Source: CAZMSD01 sp964568855
Lineage (GTDB): Bacteria; CAIWAD01
Direction: 5' to 3'
Length of the DNA: 64,000 bases
Assembly (NCBI GenBank): GCA_964568855.1
Contig: CAZMSD010000021.1
Coordinates: forward strand, 3,852-67,851
Below the pieces are notes generated by a model that saw only the letters and a program-made list of their open reading frames with translations, was not told the DNA's origin and ran no database searches. The translations under genes and the position numbers were made by a program. This document shows positions 17,643 through 26,370 of the stretch, piece by piece. How positions within the stretch are numbered: position 1 is the first letter of the stretch; each line of letters begins with the position of its first letter.

Positions 17643-19116
17643 TCGTCCTGTGATACTGATTCTGCTGGCGGCCGGCATGTTCCCTGGGCTGGCAGTGACG
17701 GTAGCCCGACCCGCCGCGCAACCGAACGACGCCCTGGTGCTGGATCACGAGGGCGCGGTAAAGGTCGCCGTCGAAAGGCATCGCGACGCGGAGGCCGCCC
17801 TGCTGGACCTGCGCGAGGCCGAACTGGACCTGCGGGAGCTGAGGACACGCCTGATCCCGCGCCTGCTGCTGGACCTCGACGCGCCGCAGATCGTGGATTC
17901 GCGCACCGCGGTCTGGACCGGCGACGCCGATTCGCTGGTCTGGCGCGACTGGAACATGAGGCGGGAGAGCGGATCGCTCAGCCTGGACGCCGAATTGCCG
18001 CTTGGCACGAGCCTCGATTTCAGCGTCGAAAATTACCACCGCGATTCGGAGACCGGCAGCATGGCCGAGGAGTTCGGCTGGATCTACGGCGCCTCCGTGA
18101 CACAGAACCTGCTTGGGCGGCGGACCCTGCTGGGAGAGCTGAGGGACGGCGGCGAAGTGCTCGAGCTGCGGATCCTACAGGCGGCGGAGCGCCTGGCCGA
18201 ATTCCGCCACCGCGTGATCCAGGAGTTCTACACGCTGCTCAGGCGGCAACTCTCCTCTGCCCTGGCCGGCGAGGACCTGGCCAACTCGAACAACGACCGC
18301 GAGCGCGCCGAGAGCCGCTTCCGCGCCGGCCTGATCGCCGAGAGCGATTTCCTGAAGATCGAGCTGGAGAACCTGCAGCTGCGCGCCGCTCACGTGGCCG
18401 ATTCCGTGTCGCTGTCGTTGGCCGAGAGCGATTTCGGACGCCTGCTGGGACTCGATCACGGCGAAACCTTCGAACTGGCGCAACAGGTTCCCTCTCCCGT
18501 GGTGGACACCGACTACGCGCGGCGGATGGACGAAGCCCTTAAGAGCAACATCCGCGCTCTCGGCCAGCGCCAGGAGGAGCGCGCCGCGCAGCGCGAACTC
18601 CGGCGGAAGCGCCTGGAGCTGCTTCCCGACCTCGACCTGGCGCTTTCCTGGCAGCTGCATACCAGCAGCACTGAACTGGAATGGAATCCCGGCACGGGGA
18701 TCCTCAACCGCAGCATCAGCCTGGGTCTCAGTATTCCGATCTACAACCGCGGCGCGGGCTGGCGGGCCGTTCAACGAGCCCGTATCGCGCTGCGCAGACA
18801 GGAACTGGAGCGCGAGCGCGTCTTCGAGGACCTCGACCGCCAGCTCAAGCAGCAGTTGGCCCGGATCCGCGAGCTGGACGACCTGATTCCGCTGCAGGAA
18901 CGCCAGCGGGAGCTGGCCGAGCGGGACCTGCTGATCAGCCGGGAACGGCACGAGGCGGGCTGGATCACCAGCCAGGCGCTGATAGACGCGGGACGCCAGC
19001 TTTCCAGTGTGCGCCTGGCGCTGCTCGACTCGCGCATCGAACATGTGCTGGCCGCCGCGCGCCTGCAGCGTCTCACGGGCGCGGATCGCGAGCAGGTCCG
19101 GGAACTCCTGAGATGA
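17635..19116 (+). CDS. TolC-like outer-membrane efflux channel
   Basis: 493 residues with an N-terminal signal segment (about 1-27). The body shows the OEP repeat pattern of long amphipathic helices ('LRRQLSSALAGEDLANSNNDRERAESRFRAGLIAESDFLKIELENLQLR') and short strands ('SLSLDAELPLGTSLDFSVEN', 'GILNRSISLGLSIPIYNRG'). 'RFRAGLIAESDFLK' matches the usual 'RYxAGxxxxxDLL' helix. With the lipoprotein adaptor and permease upstream it completes a tripartite pump across both membranes. It overlaps the permease gene by 8 bases and the PHP phosphatase gene by ATGA. Confidence 0.88.
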   Translation: MSSRPVILILLAAGMFPGLAVTVARPAAQPNDALVLDHEGAVKVAVERHRDAEAALLDLREAELDLRELRTRLIPRLLLDLDAPQIVDSRTAVWTGDADSLVWRDWNMRRESGSLSLDAELPLGTSLDFSVENYHRDSETGSMAEEFGWIYGASVTQNLLGRRTLLGELRDGGEVLELRILQAAERLAEFRHRVIQEFYTLLRRQLSSALAGEDLANSNNDRERAESRFRAGLIAESDFLKIELENLQLRAAHVADSVSLSLAESDFGRLLGLDHGETFELAQQVPSPVVDTDYARRMDEALKSNIRALGQRQEERAAQRELRRKRLELLPDLDLALSWQLHTSSTELEWNPGTGILNRSISLGLSIPIYNRGAGWRAVQRARIALRRQELERERVFEDLDRQLKQQLARIRELDDLIPLQERQRELAERDLLISRERHEAGWITSQALIDAGRQLSSVRLALLDSRIEHVLAAARLQRLTGADREQVRELLR

Positions 19117-19946
19117 ACAGCCTGCCCGCCGACCTGCACCTGCACACTCCGCGCTGCCGGCATGCCCGGGGCGAGCCGCGGGAGTATGTCGAGCGGGCGG
19201 TGGCGCTGGGAATCCGGCGGATCATCTTCACCGACCACGCCCCCCTCGACGACCGGACCGACGTCGGTCACCGCATGGCCTTGGGCGAGCTGGAGGACTA
19301 CTACCTGGAGATACGCCGGCTGGCCGGAGAGTTCAGCGGGCGGCTGGAGGTGGGCGTGGGCCTGGAAGTGGACTGGATCCCCGAGCTGCGGGAGCGGATC
19401 ACCGAGGTCAGCGCCGCCCATCCCTGGGACCTGCTGCTGGGCAGCGTGCACCACGTCGGCCCCCGGGAGAGCCTGGAGTTCATCATCCACGCCGATCGCG
19501 AGCGCGAGGAGGCGATCCTCGAGGAATACTGGCGCAGGTGGAGCGAGGCCGCCGCCTCGGGCCTGTTCCAGGTCATGTCTCACGCGGACATCTATCGCAG
19601 CGCTGACCGGCCCGCCTTGCCCCGTGAGGCGCTGCTCGCCCGGGAAGCGCTGGAACGCGCGGCGGGAGCGGGGCTGTGTCTGGAACTCAACACCAGCGGC
19701 TGGCGGCGCGGCCTGGCGGAACCCTATCCTGCGGGCTGGCTGCTCGATCTGGCCCTCGAGCTGGGAATGCCGCTGGCGGCCGGCTCCGACGCCCACCGCC
19801 CCGAGGACGTGGGCTTCGGCCTGCGGCGACTCGTTGAAGGTTGCGCGGGCGATCCGCGGGTCCGCTTCGTGGATTTCAGGGAGCGCCGGATGGTTCTCGC
19901 GGACTCCTCAGGGATTCAGCCATGGTCCCAGACCCTCTCGCAGTAA
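19113..19946 (+). CDS. PHP-domain histidinol-phosphatase-like protein
   Basis: 277 residues. 'LPADLHLHTPRCRHA' (motif I HxH), 'GIRRIIFTDHAPLDD' (motif II), 'LLLGSVHHVGPRE' (motif III) and 'ELGMPLAAGSDAHRPEDVGFG' (motif IV) form the trinuclear metal site of the PHP family. Order and spacing match the HisJ/HisK-type histidinol phosphatases, which dephosphorylate histidinol phosphate. No other his gene is near, so a different phosphoester substrate is possible. The start ATG overlaps the TolC-like stop, and the 3' end overlaps the convergent M14 gene by 39 bases. Confidence 0.88.
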   Translation: MNSLPADLHLHTPRCRHARGEPREYVERAVALGIRRIIFTDHAPLDDRTDVGHRMALGELEDYYLEIRRLAGEFSGRLEVGVGLEVDWIPELRERITEVSAAHPWDLLLGSVHHVGPRESLEFIIHADREREEAILEEYWRRWSEAAASGLFQVMSHADIYRSADRPALPREALLAREALERAAGAGLCLELNTSGWRRGLAEPYPAGWLLDLALELGMPLAAGSDAHRPEDVGFGLRRLVEGCAGDPRVRFVDFRERRMVLADSSGIQPWSQTLSQ

Positions 19947-21065
19947 CCGGGTCGTGGGAGGCAAGTCCGAGATCCTGATGCTCTTTCGCGGATCCAGCAG
20001 GCTCAACGCGTTGAGCAGTTCCTCGACGCCCGCCAGGTGCCTGGCCACCCTGCGCTCGATGGGGATGCCCGCAGGGGGAAACTCCACCTGGTTCATGCCG
20101 ATGCGACCCGCCCTGACGTAGCAGGAGTCCGTGCCCTGGATGATCTGCTGAATCCCGGTCCGTCCGCGCAGCCGGCCCTGGATCGGGTTGGCGCTTTCCA
20201 TCAGCACGGCGTAGAGGGTCTCGAAACGGTCGCCCAGCTCGCGGTGACTCAATCCGTGCAGTTTCCTGGGCGAAGGCTCCAGGCTGAACTCGAAGCCTCG
20301 CATCTCCAGCCCGAAGACCGCCGCCGCCGCCAGGTCTCCCGCCCGCTCGTGGGCCACCATGGCGTTGATCACCGGGTACTCCACCGATGCCTCGTGCAGG
20401 TCGATCAGCAGATCCACTCCTTCATCCTCGATCAACCGCGTGATACTCCAGGCCACCTGCTCGGTGAAGCTGCCGCGGGGCCGGCCGGGGAAGCAGCGAT
20501 TCAGGTTGCGGGTCTCGTTTCCCGACAGCGCCTGTCCGGAGGGATGGTGGATGGTGATCTCCGGATCCGGCCACTGGTCGAGGGGACTGCTCAGCCGCGA
20601 TCCCAGCCTGAATTCGCGCAGCCCGCCGTTGCGGGAAGCAATGCGGTAACGCTGGGGATGGCCCTCCTGCGGTTCCGTGGCGCAGAAGGCCGAGGCATTG
20701 CTGCGGGGGATCACGATCATTCGGCCGGACTGCAGGCGCGCGTTCTCGACGAGCAGCACGGCGGCGAGCAGTCCCGCGGGTTCGTTGGGGTGCACTCCCC
20801 CCAGGACCAGGGCCGTGCCGCCGGGGGCCGCGCCCTCGAGGAAATAGACCTCGGTGTCGCCCCGCCCCCCGGCCAGGGGCGGATGCCAGCGGGAGAGCGC
20901 CTCGACGCGTGTCACGCCCGCGCCGGGGACCAGGGGTTCCGGTCGCCGCTGGGAGAGGAAATCCCGGGCGCTGAGCGCGCAGACCAGCAAGGCCACGGCC
21001 AGCGACAACATGCCGGCGACGCGGGGCGGGCGGCCCTTGTCGGCGTTCTCAGCGAGCTGTGACAC
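19908..21065 (-). CDS. Membrane-anchored M14/AstE-AspA-like zinc deacylase
   Basis: 385 residues. One hydrophobic segment (residues about 19-34) would anchor or export the protein. The zinc site is visible: 'LGGVHPNEPAG' (His92 and Glu95) and 'DLHEAS' (His224). 'RNLNRCFPG' near 187-194 matches the substrate-binding NxxRxFPG of succinylglutamate desuccinylase/aspartoacylase and M14 carboxypeptidases. It probably removes an acyl or amino-acid group from an acidic substrate outside the cytoplasm. Start is given as GTG 21065, whose first bases are themselves a GTGTCAC motif; Met19 is an alternative. It is the last gene of the minus-strand block after GGT, PgsW-like, permease and a 48-residue protein. 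Confidence 0.8.
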   Translation of the reverse strand: MSQLAENADKGRPPRVAGMLSLAVALLVCALSARDFLSQRRPEPLVPGAGVTRVEALSRWHPPLAGGRGDTEVYFLEGAAPGGTALVLGGVHPNEPAGLLAAVLLVENARLQSGRMIVIPRSNASAFCATEPQEGHPQRYRIASRNGGLREFRLGSRLSSPLDQWPDPEITIHHPSGQALSGNETRNLNRCFPGRPRGSFTEQVAWSITRLIEDEGVDLLIDLHEASVEYPVINAMVAHERAGDLAAAAVFGLEMRGFEFSLEPSPRKLHGLSHRELGDRFETLYAVLMESANPIQGRLRGRTGIQQIIQGTDSCYVRAGRIGMNQVEFPPAGIPIERRVARHLAGVEELLNALSLLDPRKSIRISDLPPTTRLLREGLGPWLNP

Positions 21066-21101
21066 GGAATCTCACATTCGCTCCGATGAGGAGCTCCTTG
21101 T

Positions 21102-21248
21102 TCACTTGATCAGCAGCGCCCTGAGCAGGAAGGGGACCAGGACCAGCGCCGCCGTGAGACGTTCGCGCCAGCCGCTGCGTTCCAGCAGCTCCCAGGCCAC
21201 CAGGATTGTGACACACAGCGCCACCGCCCAGTAGATCCAGAACAGCAT
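21102..21248 (-). CDS. 48-residue membrane protein
   Basis: A small frame with strong translation signals: GAGGTGA lies six bases before the ATG and overlaps the stop of the permease gene. The product has two hydrophobic stretches ('FWIYWAVALCVTILVAW' and 'LTAALVLVPFLLRALLI') joined by a short charged loop 'ELLERSGWRER', so it should be a two-helix inner-membrane protein. It lies 3 bases downstream of the DctM-type permease and may be an accessory subunit. No family is recognised. Confidence 0.6.
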   Translation of the reverse strand: MLFWIYWAVALCVTILVAWELLERSGWRERLTAALVLVPFLLRALLIK

Positions 21249-21251
21249 GGG

Positions 21252-22556
21252 TCACCTCGCGAGACTTGCGAACAGGGCCGCGAACCAGGGACTGAAGACG
21301 ATCAGGGCCAGGCCCCAGGCGGCCAGGAAGGCGGCGGGGACCAGGCAGCGGCGCAGCACCCTGAAATAGTTCGCCTCGCCCACCACCTGCGCGGCGAAAA
21401 TACCCGACAGCGCCGTGGGGGGCATCAGGTCGCCCAGGGCGGCCATCAGCGAGAGACCCGCGCCCACCATGATCTCGGGGCTGCCCAGCAGGGCCAGCAG
21501 GAAGGGGACTCCCAGCACCGAGGCGCTGCCGAAGGCGCTCACGGCGCCGAAAACGGGCATGCTGACCAGGATGGCCAGGTAGATCATCCAGTCGGGCAGC
21601 AACAGGCAGGCCAGCACCAGTTCGCCGCGCATGCCGGTCAGCGTCATCACCTGGATGAAGCAGCCCACGCCCACAAGAATGCCCATCACCGGGAGCGCCT
21701 GGCGAACCGCCACTCGCGCCGCCTTCAGCAGCTCGACCCGCTCCCCGCAGAACAGCGAGGCCAGCGAACCCAGCAGGAAGATCAGGGGCAGCCCCAGCGA
21801 GGGGAAGCGCCCGGGCCACAGGCGCGGAGCGGCCATCAGCAGCAGCACCAGGGCCAGGGGCGCCAGCAGCAATACGCCGTGGCGCCGCCAGGGACCATCG
21901 TCCAGGCCCGCCAGGGCCGCGGCCGGATCGCCCCCGGCCAGCGGGCGCCAGGCGATCCACAGCGCGCAAAGCACCAGCAGGGGCAGGCTGAGCAGCAGCA
22001 GCGGCCCTGTGAAACCCAGGTAAGGCATGTCCACTCCGCCGCCGATGATCATCACGGGCAGGTTCACCGGCGGCGCCACCATGCCGATGATGGCGGCCAG
22101 AGCGATGAATGCGCCGGTCCGGCGACGATCCAGTCCCATGCGCATCAGTGGCGGGGCGGCAATGGCGCCGGTGGTCAGGACGCTGGCCGTGGTCAGGCCC
22201 GTGAGCAGCCCGGGGAAGGCCACGAAAGCCGCCATCAGGATCGACAGCGTGGCGGGACGCCGGCCCAGGCGGCGCAGGATCAGCAGGGACAGGGCGCCCA
22301 GCAGGCCGCTGGCCTCGATGCACTTCATGAAGAAGATGGCGGCGGCCATGATCAGCATCGGATCGATGTAGATGAATGCACCCTCCACCAGGTGCCGCAA
22401 CAGGCCGCGGCCTTCCGCAAGGGGCAGCGGGCTGACGCCGCTGAGCAGACCGCCCAGGGCCGCCGAGGCCGCCAGAGCCAGGCCCACGGGCCAGCGCCAG
22501 CGGAAATTGAGCAGGGCGAAGCAAAGCACCATCACGGCCAGGAAAGCGAGTGTCAC
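21252..22556 (-). CDS. TRAP/DctM-type large permease
   Basis: 434 residues with about eleven to twelve hydrophobic helices. The length and the layout, with motifs such as 'LIMAAAIFFMKCIEASG', 'GLTTASVLTTGAIAAPPLMRMG', 'IALAAIIGMVAPPVNLPVMIIG' and 'SLMAALGDLMPPTALSGIFAAQ', match DctM-like TRAP or related DASS/IT-superfamily large subunits. No periplasmic binding protein or DctQ-like small subunit of normal size is adjacent, only a 48-residue two-helix protein. The start codon is a GTG within a GTGACAC motif. It lies 10 bases after the PgsW-like gene. Substrate inferred from context may be a glutamyl compound; this is not proven. Confidence 0.75.
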   Translation of the reverse strand: MTLAFLAVMVLCFALLNFRWRWPVGLALAASAALGGLLSGVSPLPLAEGRGLLRHLVEGAFIYIDPMLIMAAAIFFMKCIEASGLLGALSLLILRRLGRRPATLSILMAAFVAFPGLLTGLTTASVLTTGAIAAPPLMRMGLDRRRTGAFIALAAIIGMVAPPVNLPVMIIGGGVDMPYLGFTGPLLLLSLPLLVLCALWIAWRPLAGGDPAAALAGLDDGPWRRHGVLLLAPLALVLLLMAAPRLWPGRFPSLGLPLIFLLGSLASLFCGERVELLKAARVAVRQALPVMGILVGVGCFIQVMTLTGMRGELVLACLLLPDWMIYLAILVSMPVFGAVSAFGSASVLGVPFLLALLGSPEIMVGAGLSLMAALGDLMPPTALSGIFAAQVVGEANYFRVLRRCLVPAAFLAAWGLALIVFSPWFAALFASLAR

Positions 22557-22566
22557 GCCGCGTTCC

Positions 22567-23661
22567 TCACTGGATTTCCCGGCCGTGCGTCGTGGTCCCG
22601 GTCTCCTGCCCGGCGCGAGGACCGTTGGTTTCCCGATCGTCGTCGGGGGCGATCCGCGAGCAGCCGACCCTCAGCTCCGGCGGGGTCATGGCCTCGGCGG
22701 GGCGGAGGGGCAGGCCCCAGGCCACCGCCAGATCCTGAATCTCGGTGAAATTGATCACGGGAATCCCCATCGAGAAGTAATGCTGCATGAGGCCTTCCTG
22801 GCCGGGTTCCTGGTCCGTTCCGCGCAGCAGCGCCCGCTCTTCCTCGCCCAGGATTCCGCCGCCGGCGGCGCGTCCGAAATGGTTGCCGCCCAGCGCCGCG
22901 TGTCCGCCGCCGATGTTCACGAAGAGCGAGATCCGCCGGAAGTCGCCCAGTACCCTGCGGCGCAGCTCCACGGCTTCGCGCAGGCTGGCCGGGTGATACA
23001 CGCCCTTAAGACCCTGCAATTCTTCCATCAGCAGCCAGCGGTTCTCGAGAGGCAGACCGTTGAAGCGGTCCCCGCTGCCGCCGGGGGTGATCACGGCGGA
23101 GCCCCCTTGCAGGATTCCACGATCCTTGAGCAAACGCTCGATGCGCGGCCAGGACCAGCCGGGGAGGTTGGCCCCGAAGCTGGAAGCCCCCAGGGAAGCC
23201 ACGGCACGGTAGGGAATCCCCGCCGCCTCGAGGGTCAGCAGCACCGCCAGGTTGAGGCCCGGAAAGGAGGAGCTCATGGTCAGGGCCACGGTGTCCGCGA
23301 TGTCCAGGCCCACGCTGTCCAGCAGGCAGGCGAAGGCCCGGCACCAGCCGCTCTGGGCGGAGGCCTGCTTGGCCTCCAGGCGACCCAGGGTCGTGGTGAA
23401 TCCGCCTTCCGGCGCTCCGATCAGTCCGCTCAGGGCGGGATCCAGCCCGGCGTTCCAGCTGCCGTCGGCCACGCGCCGGCTGAGCAGCAGGCCGCTGGCC
23501 CTGTACCACAGGCGTTCCACGCCCTCGAGCCGGCCGGGCTGGAGGACCTCCGCGCCCAGCGGGTGGACGAGCAAGGCGAGGAGGCCCGCCATGAGCAGGG
23601 CGCGAAACGGCTTCGCTCTCGTCGTCGATGCCCGTTCAGGGTGCAAGGCTGGCAGCTCCAT
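22567..23661 (-). CDS. PgsW-like poly-gamma-glutamate system protein
   Basis: 364 residues with an N-terminal hydrophobic segment (about 18-37). Residues from 'GLIGAPEGGFTTTLGRLEAKQASAQ' through 'VALTMSSSFPGLNLAVLLTLEAAG', 'VASLGASSFGANLPGWSWPRIERLLKDRGIL' and 'SLFVNIGGGHAALG' match the pattern remembered for the 'poly-gamma-glutamate system protein' family (PgsW), found beside pgsB/pgsC in some bacteria. Its biochemical role is unknown. Here no pgsB or pgsC is in the window. The start overlaps the end of the GGT gene by 26 bases. The C-terminus is a polar, low-complexity tail. Confidence 0.78.
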   Translation of the reverse strand: MELPALHPERASTTRAKPFRALLMAGLLALLVHPLGAEVLQPGRLEGVERLWYRASGLLLSRRVADGSWNAGLDPALSGLIGAPEGGFTTTLGRLEAKQASAQSGWCRAFACLLDSVGLDIADTVALTMSSSFPGLNLAVLLTLEAAGIPYRAVASLGASSFGANLPGWSWPRIERLLKDRGILQGGSAVITPGGSGDRFNGLPLENRWLLMEELQGLKGVYHPASLREAVELRRRVLGDFRRISLFVNIGGGHAALGGNHFGRAAGGGILGEEERALLRGTDQEPGQEGLMQHYFSMGIPVINFTEIQDLAVAWGLPLRPAEAMTPPELRVGCSRIAPDDDRETNGPRAGQETGTTTHGREIQ

Positions 23662-25342
23662 CCCGCCGGGGATCCACGCCGCATTCGATCCTTCCCTCGT
23701 GATGGAAGCGGATTCCGTGGGCGCCCCCGAAGTAGAGGTCCATGGGTTTCAAAGGGTAACTGCGATAGCCGATCCGGTCCAGCGCGGCCAGCGCTGACTC
23801 GCTGAAGCGCGGCTCCATGACCAGGGTGGCGCCCAGCGGATGAAAACGCGGAGCTTCGATGGCGCCCTGCAGGGGCAGTCCGAGATCGAGGTGGCCCACC
23901 AGAATCTGCACCGTGGCCGAAATGATCCGCTGGCCCCCCGGGGTGCCCAGACAGAGCAGCGGCCGATCGCCTTCCAGCAGGATCAGCGGCGCCATGCTGC
24001 TGCGGGGCCGCTTCCCCGGCTCGGGCAGATTCAGGCTGCCCTCGAGGAAAGTGAAATCCGCCATCTGGTTGTTCAGCAGGTAGCCGTTGCAGGGCAGGCC
24101 GGCGCCGAAGAAGTAGTTGATGCTCTGCGTCAGGCTGATCACCGTGCCCCGGCCGTCGCTGACGCAGAGGTGGGTGGTGTTGCCCTGGTCGCTCTCCGGC
24201 GGCCAGAGGGGCCGGCTGCCCAGGGGCGGCCAGTTGTGGTGGAGCGCGTCGGGATGGATGCGTTCCAGGATCCGGCGGGCCAGGTCCTTGTCCAGCAGGC
24301 TGTCCAGCGGCGAGGCGTGGAAGGCCGGATCGCCGCAGCGCTTTCCGCGATCGCGCAGGGCCTTCTTCAGGGCTTCGGCCAGCAGGTGGATCCGCGCAGG
24401 CTCGTCCAGCGAGGCCGGATCCAGGGCTTCGATGATGTTCAGGCACTCCATCACCGCCACCGGACCCGTGGCCGGAGGCGGAGGACCCATGAGTACGAGG
24501 CCGCGGTAGGTGCTGCGCAAGGGCTCGCGAATCAGGGCCCGGTAGGACGAGAGGTCCTCCGGTCCGATCCAGCCTCCGGCGGCGCGGACCGCTTCGCTGA
24601 CGGCTGGCGCCTCCAGCTCGTAGAACGCCCGCAGGCCCCTTTCCGTCAGTTTCCGGAGGACCGCCCCCAGGGCGGGATTGTAGAGGGTGTCGCCCTCCGC
24701 GGGAGGAAAGCCGTCCACCAGAAACAGCTCGGACAGCGCCGGGCTGCCCAGGATCGTCTCCGCCTGTTCCTGGATCAGCCCCGCCAGCATGCGGCTCACC
24801 GGGTATCCATCCTCGGCCAGCCGGATCGCGGGCTCGAGCAGGCGGGGCAGGGGCAGGCCGCCGTGGCGTTCCCAGAGCAGCGCCAGGCCCATGGGCGTTC
24901 CCGGCACCGCCACGGCGCTGCCTCTATGGGTCCTGGCCAGTCCCAGACTGTCGGCGGGGTCGAAGAAGACCTCGAGGACCAGGCCCGCCGGAGCCGTCTC
25001 GCGGAAGTCGATCACTTCGGCCCGGCCGTCCGCACCGTGGATCAGGGCGAAGCCCCCTCCGCCCAGGCCCGAGGCCTGCGGTTCCACAACGCCCAGTACC
25101 ATCAACGCGCAGAGCGCGGCATCCGCGGCGCCGCCGCCTTCCTCGAGGACCTCGGCGCCGGCCCGGGCGGCCAGGGGATGGGCCGCCACCACGGCCCCCG
25201 TTCCTGAAAGCGGGACCTCGCCGAGCGCCGTGCTGAAGCACAGACTGAGCGCGCACAGCCAAAGGGCGGAGGTTTGCAGGGCGACGCGCTCCGGGAGCAC
25301 ATGGAACGATGATCTCTTAGAGCTGCGAATGGACTGGGGCAT
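23636..25342 (-). CDS. Gamma-glutamyltranspeptidase (secreted)
   Basis: 568 residues. Signal peptide about 1-41. The Ntn-hydrolase proenzyme should self-cleave before Thr389 in 'GNTTHLCVSD', the conserved TTH of the family. 'VVAAHPLAARAGAEVLEEGGGAADAALCALMVLGVVEPQASGLGGGGF' is the standard N-terminal block, and 'LNNQMADF' and 'SSMAPLILLEGDRP' flank the active site. Reaction: hydrolysis or transfer of gamma-glutamyl groups (glutathione, poly-gamma-glutamate or gamma-peptides) in the periplasm. GGGAG precedes the ATG at 25342. It is the first gene of the minus-strand block with the PgsW-like protein, so a CapD/PgsS-like role on gamma-glutamyl polymers is plausible. Confidence 0.93.
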   Translation of the reverse strand: MPQSIRSSKRSSFHVLPERVALQTSALWLCALSLCFSTALGEVPLSGTGAVVAAHPLAARAGAEVLEEGGGAADAALCALMVLGVVEPQASGLGGGGFALIHGADGRAEVIDFRETAPAGLVLEVFFDPADSLGLARTHRGSAVAVPGTPMGLALLWERHGGLPLPRLLEPAIRLAEDGYPVSRMLAGLIQEQAETILGSPALSELFLVDGFPPAEGDTLYNPALGAVLRKLTERGLRAFYELEAPAVSEAVRAAGGWIGPEDLSSYRALIREPLRSTYRGLVLMGPPPPATGPVAVMECLNIIEALDPASLDEPARIHLLAEALKKALRDRGKRCGDPAFHASPLDSLLDKDLARRILERIHPDALHHNWPPLGSRPLWPPESDQGNTTHLCVSDGRGTVISLTQSINYFFGAGLPCNGYLLNNQMADFTFLEGSLNLPEPGKRPRSSMAPLILLEGDRPLLCLGTPGGQRIISATVQILVGHLDLGLPLQGAIEAPRFHPLGATLVMEPRFSESALAALDRIGYRSYPLKPMDLYFGGAHGIRFHHEGRIECGVDPRRDGAASLAP

Positions 25343-25449
25343 TGGATCTCCCGGGTCGGGCGGTGGTCCGGAACTGAATCAAGAGAATAGCAATCCTCCC
25401 GCGCATGAGTCCAAACCCGCGTCTTACCTTGGGCCGCGGCGCCGTCGCA

Positions 25450-25478
25450 TTGACTTTCCACGGCGCACTCGCCATGTT
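25450..25478 (+). promoter_or_regulatory. Predicted sigma-70 promoter, near-leaderless
   Basis: TTGACT at 25450-25455 and CATGTT at 25473-25478 are separated by 17 bases. The next start codon (25491) is only 12 bases past the -10, so the message would have almost no leader. Confidence 0.4.
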
Positions 25479-25490
25479 GAGCGACGATCA

Positions 25491-26249
25491 ATGACGGAAA
25501 CGAAACAAACAATGCAGCCCCGCCGGCCGAAATCCCGCCATCCTGAGAGGTCCGACACTCGACGGCATGAATCCCCTCGAAGTCGCCGCTGCGGAGCGAG
25601 ATCCCTCCGCGCTACGGCTTGCCTGCTCCTGCTGCTGCCGGTGGCGGAATCGGCGGCAGTGTCGATCGAGCCGCTGCGGGAACAGAGTGCCCATGTCCGC
25701 CGCGTCACTGCACGCCACGAACGGATCGACCTCGTCTGGCCGGAGAATCAATGCTGGACCCAGGTGGAACACGAAGCGGAGAACTTCGTGGAGAGCCGCC
25801 GTTTCGAGCGGGATAATCCCGGCGGCGAGGCCGGCTTCGAAATCGCGGTGATCACCGTCTACCACGATCTCTGGGACGCGGACATGGACGAGGCCCGGCG
25901 CCTGTTCACAAGGCGCTGGAGCGAGGACTGCCCGGGCCTGGGAAGTGAATCCTGGTTCGAGGAACAGGAACCGCGACCCCGCGTTGTGCTGGTGCACCGC
26001 TGTGCGGAGGAGGATGAACCGGCTGCCGCGGCGGATGATGTCAGGATCGAGGGCGGAACGGCGGGCGGAACCGTTCTGCAGCTTCTACTCCAGGGCCGCG
26101 ATCACTTTTTCATGGTGGAACTGTTTTCCACGGGCGGCTTTCCGCCGCAGGGCGTCCTGGTGCGCTGGGTCGAATTCCTGAAGGACGTGCAGCCCTGCAT
26201 CTTCGAGGACCCGGAGCGCCCCTGTCCGGACCTTATCTGGAATTATTGA
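25491..26249 (+). CDS. Secreted hypothetical protein
   Basis: 252 residues, no recognised family. The first ~60 residues are very basic and end in a hydrophobic stretch 'ATACLLLLLPVAESAA', which looks like a long signal peptide. The mature part is acidic and contains several Trp and Cys residues ('WPENQCWTQVEHEAENF', 'VHRCAEEDEP', 'VQPCIFEDPERPCPDLIWNY'). A disulfide-bonded periplasmic or surface protein is likely. It is divergent from the GGT gene across a 148-base spacer. The ATG at 25491 is chosen as the first start after the predicted promoter; no clear Shine-Dalgarno is present. Confidence 0.5.
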   Translation: MTETKQTMQPRRPKSRHPERSDTRRHESPRSRRCGARSLRATACLLLLLPVAESAAVSIEPLREQSAHVRRVTARHERIDLVWPENQCWTQVEHEAENFVESRRFERDNPGGEAGFEIAVITVYHDLWDADMDEARRLFTRRWSEDCPGLGSESWFEEQEPRPRVVLVHRCAEEDEPAAAADDVRIEGGTAGGTVLQLLLQGRDHFFMVELFSTGGFPPQGVLVRWVEFLKDVQPCIFEDPERPCPDLIWNY

Positions 26250-26306
26250 AACCCATCTGAATCAGCTTGCCTGTCGTCTTCCTGACACTGTGACAGGTAC
26301 CCTTCG

Positions 26307-26335
26307 TTGCACTCCAGCCGGATGATCCGTATCTT
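26307..26335 (+). promoter_or_regulatory. Predicted sigma-70 promoter for uvrB
   Basis: TTGCAC (26307-26312) and TATCTT (26330-26335) with a 17-base spacer lie just upstream of uvrB. Start of transcription would be near 26342, leaving a leader of about 30 bases. No obvious SOS-box palindrome overlaps it. Confidence 0.6.
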
Positions 26336-26370
26336 ATTAAAATTCATTGAAATCATCCGATGGCCAAGGG

